From contig VXAI01000021.1 in the NCBI GenBank assembly GCA_013399305.1, forward strand, positions 1,163,215-1,227,214: 64,000 nucleotides of DNA, given 5' to 3'. Below are positions 1 through 13,029 of this stretch, piece after piece. The DNA comes from Rostratula benghalensis. Its lineage: Eukaryota > Chordata > Aves > Charadriiformes > Rostratulidae. Numbering within the stretch: position 1 is the first letter of the stretch; the number at the start of each line of letters is the position of its first letter. The notes below the pieces were generated by a model that ran no database searches, was not told the origin of the DNA, and saw only the letters and a list, made by a program, of their open reading frames with translations. The position numbers and the translations under genes are program-made.

Positions 1-2180
1 TGCCTGCCGCATTCATCACAGCAGTGCCTGATTGATGGGCGCCATTAATCACTGCCCAGAGAAGCTGGAGCTTACCTCCAGCAGGACCAGTGGGGAGGGT
101 AGGAGGGGACTGCGAGGACAGGGAGAGGGTACAAGGACAGGAGCAGTGACACCCAGGCGGTGTGGCTTGGGAGACATACAGCTGCCACATCTGCTTGCCT
201 ACAGAAAATATGTATGATAGGACTTCTTTACAGGCAGAGAAGTGTACCTGTACCTGTCCCTTCACTCGTTGTGTGATCTATACGTGCCCTCCTGCGACAC
301 AGAGGACAGAAGCAGAGGCAGAGAGGAGCAGGTCTCTCCAGCCCCTTGAAATTCCCCATGGCTTTCGGTGAGGGACCAGAACGGAGGGTTCTGGCAAGGA
401 AGAGGGTTCAGGGCAAGGTGAAAATGGGCTTGTCTTGCAGTCATAAGGCAATCAATAGAGTTTCCATCTTCTTTATGGACTCAAATCTATCTGAGGTTTT
501 TGTCAGAACAATAAAGGCAGTAAAAGCCACCCGAGTGAGGTGTGGGTGAGTGACGGTTTAGCATGGGATACTGGCATGTGATTTTTCTATCATTCCTGAC
601 AATTTAATACATTTCATTCATTCTTGTCCTGGCTGATGCTCGCATTTCTAGACAGGCTGAGGCTCTGCCTGTAGTAATGAAATTTGCATCAGCGTTAACT
701 ACCTGGCTGCAAATGATGATGAGGGCTTGCAGCAGGGCTTGGCACACAGCAATGCGACCCGCTGTGTTACGGAAACAAACCATGATTTCCACTGTAGAGG
801 TTTGAGCCGTGCTCGGGGAGCTGTGCCAGGAGGCCTGGGATGATTTTCTTGTCCCACTGCAATTGCTTCTGACATGAACGGCAGGACAACTTGTTTTGCT
901 AAATGATCTGACATTTCTCAATTTTCTTTTTCATCCCATCACCTGATGTCTCTGGCCTTGGCCACAGGAGTTAGTTCCTCAAGAACATGTGCAGTCTTTC
1001 TCCTAAGCCTCTTGTCCAAAGCAACAAGAAGGAAAGGGTGGTTTCTAATCCTGCAAGTTCATTTTTTTAATTGTTTCACATGAAACAGCTGTGTGACATT
1101 TTCAGGTTTTGCTCTTGCAACGTCAAAGGCATTTGAATCCCATATGACTGCTAGGACATGAAAAACTTATTACCCAGCATTTGGTGGATGCATTTAGTGC
1201 CATTAAAAGATGAAGGCTTGATGGCCAGTGGATGAGACTGTGGGCTTTTCAATCTGATCCATGATGTAGATCAGATATGGTGACCACCAGCAATAAAGCA
1301 GGGTCCATTTCTGATGTTGACTCAGGTGCATTACTACAAATGTGATACAAAGGCCACTGAAAGCTACAGGAACCTGGACTTCAGTGAACTTTGGGCTGAA
1401 TATATGTTATTTCAGAGGTGACTTTTTGGATGATGGGAAGTGCTTCATGTCCATGAGCACTCAGGTATATAGGGCAGGAGGCAATTCATCTACCCATGGC
1501 CACCTGAAGCTGGCTATGACTGATACATCTACTCACCACAGACCCACCTACAGCCGTCAGGAGGGACAGGCATCACCTAGGGGCAATTGATCCCACGTCA
1601 AATAGTCATCCTACAGCAACCAGAATGAATTGCTCTCAGAAAATGCCTCTGTCTTCATGGGCTATTGAAGTAGATGACTAGTCAAATGACTAACTTAAAG
1701 AAGACACCACACTCCTAGATGGTTGAAGGGAGATATTTGGGCTGGATTTTTATCCTCTCCAGTTGCACCCAAGAGTGACTCTTTCACTGGAGGCTCTTGA
1801 CTTTGAAATGGAGTTTCTACAATGTCCTCTGATAGAGAAGAAATTATCAGAAAATGTGGTTCTCTTTGATTTTGCAATATTTTTTCCATAACTAAGGCTT
1901 TCAGGCTTGTGGACATGATTGCTTTTTTAAGTCCAGCCATTACTGATTGCCAGGAAGGGCTCTGTAATTCAGGACTTATGCTGAATTAACTTACTGTATG
2001 CCAGTTATTTTCTCCCAGCAGCACTTCTTCCTTTTTCTTTCCTCCTGGCCATGCTTGTGTTTAGTTCTTTCACAAAGAACATCTTTTAGCATACGAGATT
2101 TTCCCCAAAATGTTAATCATCAATAGCTACCTCACTTCATGACCTTATTTTAACCTGAATAACGTTCCCTGTATAGACCA

Positions 2181-2275
2181 GCATTAAAAAAGCTAAGAGA
2201 TAAAAGTCTTAGGGATAAAAAAAAAAAAAAAGCTAAGAGATATAAGGCATTAAAAAAGCTAAGACATATAAGTCT
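2181..2275. repeat. Imperfect A-rich tandem repeat
   Basis: An 18-base unit beginning AGCTAAGA occurs three times (2191-2208, 2231-2248, 2258-2275) with one to three differences between copies. The prefix GCATTAAAAA precedes the first and third copies. A run of 15 A (2217-2231) separates the first two. This looks like local duplication with slippage rather than a named mobile element. Confidence 0.8.
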
Positions 2276-3547
2276 GGGCACTTCGGGCATTGTCCACTGT
2301 TCTTGGGGGTCCACAGAAAAATTTAGCTCCATTGGGATCCTGCACTTAGGCTTTCTCACCAGCTTGGGCAGCTTGGGTGTATCGACATCTTTTACCATCC
2401 CCGCCTTGCCTTTACTTCTGGATCTTACTCTTGCCTTACGAAATCTGCCTGTTGAACTGCATCAACAGGGATGAGGGTGGGCTGGGCATCTCGGAGCAGG
2501 CGGCTTCTTTGTGTGAAGGGAGGCATGGTCCTTGGGGCTGGAAACGTCTCTAAGTCAGGGTTGTTTTGCCATTCTGGGTGCATGTTTCAACGGCAACATT
2601 GTTGTAAAACAGCTTTTTGTTTACTTTGTGTACAGAAAAGATAAAATCAGCATTTATATGCAAACATGAACCAACAAGGAATTTCAAAATCCTGCCATTT
2701 CACTCCTCTGAGAAGGAGAGCCAGGGTTATTGTGTAACCAGAAACATCTGAAAGCCGGGGATTTTCTGGGTCTAAATTCAATTTAGATTATAAGAGGCTA
2801 ATTTAGTATCTGACTGTATCACCTTGGGCAGCCAAAATAGGATCTGAAACACAAAGAGACAAGGGTTTTGGGATGGAGAGTTCTCCATTTTGGACTACCT
2901 GGGGCACTGTGTGGGTCTGAGCTCTCCCTTTACAAATAAAGAAGGTGAAGAAATACAAGCCAGCTGCTCAGCTGGGGAGATGCCCCCATTTCCCCTAGGA
3001 CACGAGGGTGCTCGTGCACCCACCCCTGACCTGCCTTTCCAGGGCAGCCAGCATGAACAGCTGGAACAGAGCTCAACAGAGGTGCAGCCACTTAAATGTC
3101 AAGGTCTGAGAGCATGCAGAATAAGGGCTTTTAGTGGGATTTCATAGCTGGAGTGCTGTATCATGCCTCCACGCATTTGTGATTGCTCAGGGACACATGC
3201 TGGGCTTGGGAGGAGGGGAGAAGGGAGGGGACTAGGAAATATGGGGTTCAAAGCAGAGAGCTTTTCTAAAAGAAAATACTCATAGTAAAAACTTCAGGGC
3301 ACAGGTGTTATCCATCTCTTGGAGGACTTGATGCCTGTTAAGGACCCTGGAGAAAAAGTCTGACTCCATTTAACACAGAGCTGCAGGGAAGTAAGGGTCT
3401 GGCAGAACAAGGGGGGTGTTGCTCAGGTGACCTGAGGGTGAAAAAGAGGAGTGGTGGAACTTGTGTGATGTGGCTTGCTCAAGGGTCCCCATTGCATCAT
3501 CATCCCTTGCAGCCAGCAAAGGCAAAGTGCCATGTAGGGCCACAGCT

Positions 3548-3561
3548 CCAGCAGGTGGCTG
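3548..3561 (+). promoter_or_regulatory. Candidate CTCF-binding motif
   Basis: CCAGCAGGTGGCTG matches the core CTCF consensus CCASYAGRKGGCRS at 13 of 14 positions; the mismatch is T at the R position. Flanking bases do not extend the match strongly. Occupancy cannot be judged from sequence, and such motifs also occur by chance. Confidence 0.35.
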
Positions 3562-4218
3562 AGCGCCACCAAAGCGAGCAGTGACGAATAAAGATTGATA
3601 AACCAGCAGAAACCAAAGAGAAACAAAGGCAGGGGGCAGAAAAGCCAGGAGGGGAGCGAGCAGCCCCCAAGCATAGTTGGACGAGCTGTGGGTAGGTTCT
3701 TGCTGCACCCAGCCCAGTGAATGTTTGTTTCTCCCCCAGCAAGTGTCCCTGTTTTGTTGCTGTGGATGTGTATTTTCTCCTTGAAGGCCCATACCCGAAT
3801 GCCCTGGGCCACCCCAATCCAAACCTGGCTCTGTCCCCTCCCAGGGGATGGCTGCTGTGGGCATTTATATGCAGTGCAAATGGGGACATGATTGCTTTTG
3901 GGGACAAATCTGCAAAATCTCTCTGCACCCCTTGGCTCACTGCAGGATGTCATGCAGGTTGATCCATCCTTAGGCACCGCCACTCCTTAATAACATCTCC
4001 AGGCCCTGGTGCCACCCCTGCCTGCCAGGGCATGTGGGGCTGCAAAAGGGAGCATCTGCCCCAGGGCCACCACCCCCTCCCCAGGGGCACTCTCCCTCCC
4101 AGCTGCCACCCTCCCCTTGCCCCGGGCTTTATTTATTCAGGGGCGCAGGGATAAATGAGGATAAGGAGCTAGAAAAGGTCGCCTGGGTGGTGGCCACAAA
4201 AGGGGACATTGTGCCTCC

Positions 4219-4258
4219 GGGGAGTGGGAGGGAGCGGAAGGGCCCGGGGAAACGGGGG
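4219..4258 (+). other. G-rich tract with G-quadruplex potential
   Basis: The plus strand carries consecutive G-runs at 4219-4222, 4226-4228, 4230-4232, 4240-4242, 4246-4249 and 4254-4258. The first three loops are 3, 1 and 7 bases, satisfying the usual intramolecular quadruplex rule (four runs of at least three G, loops of 1-7). It lies 33 bases before an assembly gap, and G-rich sequence (GGGGGAGGGG) resumes just after it. Confidence 0.55.
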
Positions 4259-4291
4259 CACTTTGATACAGTCTGGATGAAAGGGGGAAGG

Positions 4292-4390
4292 NNNNNNNNN
4301 NNNNNNNNNNNNNNNNNNNNNNNNNNNNNNNNNNNNNNNNNNNNNNNNNNNNNNNNNNNNNNNNNNNNNNNNNNNNNNNNNNNNNNNNNN
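4292..4390. other. Assembly gap (99 N)
   Basis: This is a run of undetermined bases within a G-rich block. Open frames drawn through it are artefacts of the N run. Confidence 0.99.
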
Positions 4391-7300
4391 AGGGTAGCAA
4401 ACGGGGGAGGGGACGACACCAAAACCTCTCCCAGCTGGGACACAAGTCAGGACAGTGCCTTTCTTTCTATGGATAGAGCCAGGCAGACGGGGCGGGTGGG
4501 GGTCAGCCTGACCAGCCCTTTCCCCACCCCAACGCTTTAAGCCCTTCTTCCCCTCTCCCTCCTTAGCCTCTCACTTTCTTCTATTTTTTCCATTTTCTTT
4601 CTTTCCTTCACTCCCCTGCTTCACCTCACACTTCCAACTCTTTCTCCCTTGGGGAAAGCACCGAGACAGAAAGTGGGGAGATAATACAATGCAAAGTTAA
4701 TTTAAAGAAGTGGTGGGGAGGGGAAGACCGAAAGCAGTAGTGGAGAAAAATGGGCTTGGGGAACCTATAAGGAGATCCTGTCCATCCACATGAGCCATGA
4801 CATCTATGTTTCAGCATGTTTTTTAGACCCCTGTGCAAGCTGTAGACTGCAGATCCTGTGGCAGGGCTGAAACCTGGGGGGCAGAGATTTTGGGGTTTGT
4901 TATGCCATACAGACCCCTGCCTCTGAGATGCTTTAGGAGCATAAAGCTGGAGCATCAATGTTACCCCCACACCTGGAGCAGTTTGAGGACAAGCTGTCCC
5001 ACACATCTGCACCTCTACAAATGCCTCCGGCGGCTCTTAGGGAGTTTGCTGGAGGGAATTTCTTGCCATGGGGGTGGCTGCAGCCTGGAACATTGCCCCT
5101 CAGATGTCTGGGCTTGCTCCTGGCTTGAATCTCCTCCATGTTTCTAGCCCCTCAGTAAGGAAGGAAGTCCAAAGTCCTACTGTCTCAAAGTCAAGACACA
5201 AGGCAAACAAATAAAACTCAAGCCCCACCATACATGTTATTTCTTCCAACCTGGCAGTTTTCAGCTGTCCACCTGACTTTTTCCAACATAGACTTGCTAG
5301 CATTTTGTTCAGACAATAGAGGCAGAGCCCAAGATTTTTCAGGGAGCTCAGTCATCATCACTGTACTTTGGTGCTACAATTCAAAGGTGCTTCAAATTTT
5401 CCAGAAAACTGAATTTTTAAAATAAGTTGGGCCAAAGTGGAGTCTTTGCTTAAGCTAATGGTCTGTTGTACATTTTGACCATTCAGAATTTTGGAGATTT
5501 CAATAAAATGTTTAACATTATGGAATCAAAATTGTTCCATCCAAAAAACTCCCAAAATGAGTAATTTTGTAACCCAAATGCTGCACTTATAAAATGCTTC
5601 TTATTCACTGCATCTTCTTTCTTACTGAAAGAAAAAGCTTCATGGGAAAAAAATCTCAATTCTGTCAATGAATTTTCAGGGGAAAGAAAACAACAACAAA
5701 TCCCCCTTAGTTTATTTTCAATAAACAACTTAATCAGCCCTGGGAAACTAATAGCTTCCATAATGCTAAGACCCAGTTGGGAGTTCATTACTGGCTTTGT
5801 CGCACACGGACAAACAACCAGCCCTGGAAGTGAATTATTTTAACCCTCCAACAGAAGCCTCAACTCACTTTTCTTATTAAAATGGATCAAAAGAAATCTA
5901 AATGAGCATGAATAAATTAACACAAGACAATCACTTTACACTTATTTTCACTCTTTTGGCTATTTTCTAGGAAAAAGCTCTTTAGATGATCTCTGTTCAA
6001 GCAGGTGTGCATCACAACCCACTTCCTGGCTATGCACAGCCCACTGCCCTGGACATGTCAGGCCTAATCCAGCCATGCAGCAGGATGGAGTAGCCTGCAC
6101 TGAGCTCCTTCAGTGATGCTTAAGCTGCTCCTTGCTGTCTCTGTACCAAGTGCCCTCTGCAGTGGCTGAAGACAGCAGTTGTAACACCTGGTTATTGTAC
6201 CTGTACGAGGATGCAGTGATGTGATGGTACACCAACACAGTGACAATGCTACTTCATCAGGTCAAGGCTGACGGTGGTGAGAATCTGGGATAACAAGGTA
6301 CCAGCGGAGTGCAGATGGCAGTTTGGTTCACTGGCAAGGAACAGTCCCCAGTCCTGTGCCCCCAAATGCAGCAGAAGCAAACAACTTGCACGCAACCAGC
6401 CCCTCTTCCCACCCCAGCCTATGCCCCTGGAAGCCTCAGAAGTCCTCGTCCTCTGCTCCTTGTCCAGCTCTGGGTGATTTTTGTAAGACATACAAGTGCA
6501 GCCTCCATCCTATACCCCAGATCCCACCAAGGATCTTGTCAATGCAGCTCAGTCCAAATCGGTCATGGGATGTGCAAGGCAAGGACACCGCAGTTCCTTT
6601 CTCCAGTGGGTTTTGCTGCTGCACTGAGGGTTTGGTTATGATTTCTGTTGGGCCTGAAAGAGTGCTCAGAGGTCACTTTAACAAGTTATGTGCTTTAACG
6701 GCAATACTTGCCTGCCGGCAACCATTAGCTCTCTTCAGCATCATAAACAGAGTCAAATTCAGCTTACACCACCTCTGATCTTGGCTTGGGCATTAGTTTT
6801 TCTGCCAGTACATTGCTGTTTTCAACTCCAGTCAGCACTGGTTTGAAGTTATTACTGTCTGGTGGTTGGGGTTTTTTTGGTGTTGTGTGCATCCTAAATG
6901 AGCTTTGTGGTCTCCCCACTTCAAAAGCCTCTATGCTCTCACCCCTCTTTACAGGCTGTCCTCTAGCAAGACCAAAGACCAAAGGGTATAAACTATCTCA
7001 GTAGCATCCCAGGTCCATGCAGCAGGCAGGGATGCAGCCTGCAGCCAGTCATCTGGGTTGCTGGAGATGGAGTTTGGGAGAATCAAGCAAGGAGAAGGTG
7101 CAGAGCCACACTGGGGCACACACTGACACCCAGTCCCCACCCTTGTCTCCGTTCAAATCAGATCCAAATCCAGTGTGCACTGCCAATTTCAAGCTGCTTA
7201 AAGCACGTTTCACCCTCTCTGTTGCCCAGTTTACTCTGGTGCCAGGAGTCTCCTAGGCAAGGAGAAGCAGTGATGGGTGCTGGCTGGCTGGTACAGAGCC

Positions 7301-10300
7301 CCCTCAGTGGGGAATCACACACAGGTGCTTCATTGAGGGGAGAAGCTGCTTCCTCTGACACCAGTTGGTTTTCCTTTGATATAAGCCAGCCCGTGCTGAA
7401 GGCTAGCTGGTGCTAGGGATGTGGGAGCCAGTAGCTTGTGAGGAGGGCTTTGCAGGTACTGTGCTGGTAAGAGGCTGACGGTATTTACAAATGCTTTTAA
7501 GCTAGATTTTTTTATTTACCCAGTGGGTTTCACCTGTTCTTTCTGTGTATGGTTTTGCTAAAGGGACTGTGGCTTCTTTGTGGGGCCTTGAAGGGAATGG
7601 GTGTGTGAAAATGGGAAACAGAGAGAAAGGGAAAATGTGTTACAGTATTGCAACACTTCCTCCTAGCATTTAATATCCTAACAAAATTCATCTCTTTTTA
7701 AAGAAAAAAAATCTTGAAGTGCTTCACTCAAGGGAAAGATATTTGCTGTGTTATAAAAGTGTCAACATTTCATTTACAAATTGGTCATTCTTTTGGCAGT
7801 GACTTTAACAGAAAATTCCCCTTGAGGCTACCGTGCCTCTCTGTTGGTTTTTCTTCCCCTTAAAAAGAAACAACAAGAAACAAACCCAAACAACTTAAAA
7901 AGCAAGCACAATTTACTGGGTCTGGTGACTGGATAACTATTGTACTGCAGGCTTTAAGTAGTGGGGCTAAGGCCAGGAGATGAAAGGAGATCAAGGGGAG
8001 AGAGAACTGAAGCTTCTCCAGCAGCAAGGTGGATGCTCATAGGACAAAGCTTGAATCATTATCCTGGTCCCTGTGGCCAAATAATCACCTTACCAGAAGT
8101 TTCTTCTTTTCTGTTGTTTATATGTCTGATCTTACTAACATCTACCCATAAACAGAAGCATTCATAAAGTTGAGGGTGCACATCCTAATACTTGAAGTAA
8201 TTTCTCTTTTTTTTCTTGCTCTAGCACACTATGCCTCCTGCTGCTGGCCACTTTCTTGCACTTGTTTCTCCTTTTAATTTCCATGTTCCTATACATGACT
8301 GTTTATTTGTCCTCTTGTAAAACAATCCTGGTAACTTGAGCAGATACTAAATGTCTGTCTTGTCTTGGGGTTTTTCCTGCTCATCACGTGTAGATTCTGG
8401 TGTTGGAGCCTGGTTGAAGTTTGTCTGAGGATCTCTCTCCTGCCTCACCTCTATGTAGCATAGCCATGCTAGGACTTGTGTGGATCACTTCATTTATTCT
8501 TTTGCCATCTTATTCTGCCCTGGGGCAAAAGAGATGTGACAACAGGACGAAGGGGGCAGGCAGCACTGCAGAAAATGAGGATTTATATATCCTGATCTGA
8601 ATGGTGATCTCTGTCTGACTGTAGGCTCTCAAGAACATGGAAGAATGTCAATTTAAAATACAGCACAAATCCCAGTCTCTGGTTCTGCCACACTTCCCCT
8701 AAGCTAAGCACCCTAAGGGTGCTGATGTTTCCCTTCAATTTTTCCATCTTGATGATGGTGACAGCAGAGGTGCAATGCAGCCCCTCTTACTGGGAAGTAC
8801 CTTAGCTATGGCACTTCTGTTCTTGTACTTGTTTTAGCCTCTTCCTCAGTAGATCTTTATTATGGGAAAGTAATGGATGGAAGAAATTACTTGTATGTAA
8901 TGCAAAGACTGAACTAAGTGTAAAACCTTACACTGCTAAGTGTAAACCCTCTCCCATGTTCTCCCTTTGCTACAGGAGCACCTGTGCACTTCTTGGAAGA
9001 GTAAGCCCCAGGGACCAGCTTGAGAGGAGCCATCGTGAGATCCCAAGGGATGCTCTGAAAGCACGTGGCAAAGCTTCTCTGTTCTTGTGTGCTAGGGCAT
9101 GCATATAGCTCAGAAGGATCTGAGGCTTCATGGTGACCCCAGGATTCTGATAGCCTCTGAAGGCTGCAACATTAACTTGTGATTACAGCTGGTGATGCTT
9201 TAATATTGATAGTCTCAGGTGTACCTTTGGCTAATGTTTTGTTAAGGGTAGTTTCTGGGAAGAAAACCAAACCCTTGTTGGCTGATGCCCAAGCTGGGCA
9301 AAGCCAGGCCAGCTCTGCCTGCTGTTGACTGTGTGAGGGGCTGCCTTTCTCTCTTAACTACGCACGCTCCCAGGTTCCTGGCTCACATCCAATCCAGATA
9401 AGAAATGACTGAAAATTGTTACTGTTAGCTGGCTATTCTGTGACCTGCATGAAAAGAGTGAAATGACCTCGGGACTAGTCCTAGCACACAGCCATCTGCC
9501 CACAAACCATGGCAGGCAAAAAGCCTTGGTAGGCAGAGCAAAGGCTGGCAAGACAAGTATTTCCCTGGTGGGCTGCTCCTTGCAGACGGGAGGGGAGGCA
9601 GAAGCAAGCTGATACGCAGGAGCTTGCCTTGCTGCCTGCTGTGCTTGGTCTGTAACAAGATCTCTTACAAGGTGTTAATGTAAAAGTGAGTTGTTATAAA
9701 CTGGAAGCCAACCATTGCCTGTTCTTTGCAGGAGGATCTGTGGTAAAGCTGCTACTTGCTGGTGATACCATGTGGTGGTAGGAGTAGGAGAAAGTCCTCT
9801 TCCTTTGGACTTGTATCTCTTAATGTGCTCTGAGGCAGTGCTCTCCCACAGACTGCTGTGGTGCTGAGACCCTGCAAGAAGGACCAGCAATGCCATCCTG
9901 CCATGGAAGTGTTGTAGGACACCCTTGTGCCCGCTTCCTAGTGCTTCTCGTGGTGTGCAAGCCTTCCAGCAGGCTACATAGCCCTTTCCAACAGAGCTAC
10001 TTTCTTAAGCATGTGAAGAAATTTGGAAGGAGCATAGTGAAGGAGGTGAATCTGAGGTTTCCCATGAAGGGTGACAGCATCATTTGAACACTAGAGTGCA
10101 ATAAATACATGGTTCATTGCAAGGAACTATTTGTACCATGTGCTGGGCTGTATGTAGTCCGGGTAATGAGAAAAGCTTCAGCCTAAGAAACTTAAAATTC
10201 CAAGGGAAGGGACCGTGGTTTAAAACTGAAGGGTTCTTTCAGCTTGGGGAGAGGGGCTGCTAATCCTGACACTATCCTGCAACTTGTTTCTGCTTCATCA

Positions 10301-13029
10301 GACAAGTCTGAGACTTATGAAATGCTGCACAGGAAAATGGGAACCTGTTGGTGGGTGTAGATATGAGAGGTTTACAGAAGTGTGCTATGTAGCTTGCACA
10401 CTGACAAGCCTGTGCCTCCTGGCGCCCTCAGCTTGCTGCTGGATTTCTTTTTTTTCCCCTTAATTCTCAGAATTCCTCAGCGTATTTCTTCTGCCTGAAT
10501 CTGACTCCCCTGCAGCCCTGCACCTTAGGGCTGAGTTTGTATCTTCCTGGGAAGCTGGAGTTTCCATTTTAGGCACTGAATTTCTAGTTACACATCTAAA
10601 GAGAAACAATGTGCTCATCAGAAACATCCCCTATTCCTGCCACAAGTGCTCCAGGTGGCAGTTTAGGCAGGCACCCAGTCTTCCTGAAAGCCCCCATGGC
10701 AGCCCTTGGCTGATGTCAGCTAACCCAGGTGCTGAAGGTCCCACCATCAGGTGGAAGTGGCCCCTCCAGGGAGGGGAAGCACTCTGCTGAGAAGGCAGAT
10801 CTGGTGTTTCTCTTGCTGCTCATAGGTCAGAGGGCTGTCATCAAGTTCTTTGCTCTGGCACCACTTTGCATAAATGGCAGCAGAGCAGTCTAGGTGTGGG
10901 TTTTTAGTTGAGAATCTTCTCAGCTTGGTCCAAGAAGTCTTCAAGTGGCTGCTGTAGAGAACAGGAGTGAGCCAGGCTAGCTGGAGGCACCTGCTGCCTC
11001 AGCAACTGCCAGAGAACCTACCTTGCATCCTCCTAACGCTTTTTCAAAAGGGCAGGATGATTCAATACCCTACTCTCTAGCGTGGCATCTTTAGCAGCTC
11101 GATCTGAGAATCTGCTAGTGACCTGTGGCCACCATGATTGGGGAAAGAAGACCCTCTGCCTACCTTGTGTTTCTGAAAAAGGTGTGCACCCTCTTTCCCC
11201 TGGAGTGTCTGGAATATTCCTGACATCCTGAGTCTTTTTTTCAAACTACATTCCTGATGTTGTCCTACTTAGTTCTTACTAAAATGCTGGCTGAAAGCCT
11301 CAAGGTAATTTGTGATGCTGACTAAGCTCTCTGGGTTTTTTTTTTGTTTGTTTGGTTTGGTTTTTTTCCCCCCTTCATATTAATATTGCTTAAGTAAAAA
11401 CTGTAACAGCTATTTTCTTGCCAATACAGTTACAGTTGCTGCTGCAACAGCACCTTGGTGTGATGAACCTAGTAATGATGCTGAGAGTTACTTGACTGAA
11501 AGTTAAATATTGCTCTTGGAAACAAAAATCAGGTTCAGCACTCCTAAGGAAGGAAAACAAACATCCTGCAAAGCAGTAGTAAAACTCTCTGAACAAATGC
11601 ATTCTGCCATAATGGGACACTTGTGCAGATAAATGCAGCTGTTTCTAAATTGTGTTGAAAAGATGGCATGCTGATGTTCTAGGCTGAGAGTAATAATCTG
11701 ACTGGTTTTGGGTGGGGTTTTTTTTTTAGGTCATCTGTAAGGATGAAGCCCTTGGAACTGCACTGGGGAAAGCCACTGTGGAACCCTCCAACCCCACCAG
11801 CCCTATCTGCTGCTGCTGCCAAGTCCAGCAGATCTCTTAACACCCAGGTCAGCTCCCACTCCTACCTGTGGGACTGTTGGAAGAGCAGCATAGGTGAAAA
11901 ACTTTGCAAGTAATTTATTAAGCATTTCAGTTCTCAGATCCTTTGAAATGGGCCTGTTTATTAGAGCAGCTTTGAATGGTGAATGAACTTAAATGACAGT
12001 AACTATTGCTCTTGGGTGCAGGCTCCTAAATGCCACTTGCTGTTAGAGCCTGCATTTTCCCATGGTGTTTTGTTTTGGTTTTTTTCCCCCATGTGGAATA
12101 ACCTTACAGATCTTGATTACAGAGCATCTACTGCAATTACTGAATTGAGGGCTGCTAAGTGATCATACCTTAGGAAGAGTTCTACCTTATCAGTACTAAC
12201 ACAGCAGAGAGATTATACACACAATCCCTGCAAAGTAGGTCAATTTTAATAATCCTTTCTGCTTTGTGTTCACTCAGCATATTCTATAGGCCAGCCCATT
12301 TTGCTCTATTAGACTTGTAACATCTGCTAGAGCAATTTATGGGAAGTAACAGTCTCTGCTTTAGTCTTTCATGCCATCATCACCACATTTTGTTTTGCAG
12401 CAATCTGTCTTACCTTCACTGAAGCAGGTCTTCAGTGTGAGCCTGAAAGTAATAGACAGAGCTTAGGAGTCTCTGACAACAGTTTCTAAGGAATGATTCC
12501 TGTTTGTTTAATGCCTTCAGATCAAGGATATGAAGTTAGAGCAGGTGAGAGTAGGACACTGCTGGTTATGTGTGGTTGTTGAATGACAATGCTGCTTTCA
12601 GAGATGCTGCTCTCGTGAATAAAGGTTCATCAACATTACTCCTGAGAGTAGCTGCCAGGACACAAACTTCAGACACCACCCACCCCTCTCCTTAACTTCC
12701 CATGAATCTCCCATCACTGTAGGCAAAGGCAGCACAGCCTGCAGCACACTAAGGAAAGCAGGTACCAGCACTGAACCTGTCCTGTCTCCTAGATACACAT
12801 GAATCTCCCTATACATCATCTCCACAGTACTCATGCCAAATTCAGAAAACTAGAATAGGGGAGGAAAAAGTGAGCCTGGAGGTTATGCTGTGCTGCTCCT
12901 TACTCCTTTCAGCAGATGAAACCTGGCCCAAGGGCACTGACTCTCTGCAGTACAACTTCCCTCTCCCACCCCCTCAGGCAGAAATTACCTTGAGCACTTC
13001 TGGCAAACAGATACATCTTAACAGCCCTA
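4391..13029. other. Intergenic sequence 3' of ASCL2
   Basis: No exon with supporting splice sites and recognisable protein similarity was found on either strand. The segment at 5,400-5,960 is AT-rich. T-rich low-complexity stretches occur near 11,335-11,370, 11,715-11,730 and 12,065-12,090. No CR1 copy is evident. A CTCF-like motif at 10,648 is listed separately. Confidence 0.6.
10648..10661 (+). promoter_or_regulatory. Candidate CTCF-binding motif
   Basis: GCTCCAGGTGGCAG matches CCASYAGRKGGCRS at 12 of 14 positions, including the whole CCAGGTGGCAG core. It has the same orientation as the candidate at 3548 and lies about 2.4 kb beyond the 3' end of ASCL2. This is motif evidence only. Confidence 0.3.

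Larger units (their letters stand above)
1..4218. other. Intergenic sequence, left flank
   Basis: I see no exon, RNA gene or intact mobile element that can be supported here. Open frames on both strands are short and resemble nothing recognisable. By conserved order in amniotes this should lie between TH (further left, outside the window) and ASCL2; that placement is inference. Local features (a tandem repeat near 2.2 kb and a CTCF-like motif near 3.55 kb) are listed separately. Confidence 0.6.

Noticed and set aside
3370..3983. Three overlapping minus-strand open frames of 146-186 codons
   Set aside because: All three frames are open because the block is poor in stop codons; none shows a recognisable domain, and they cannot all be coding. 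No splice-supported model was found.
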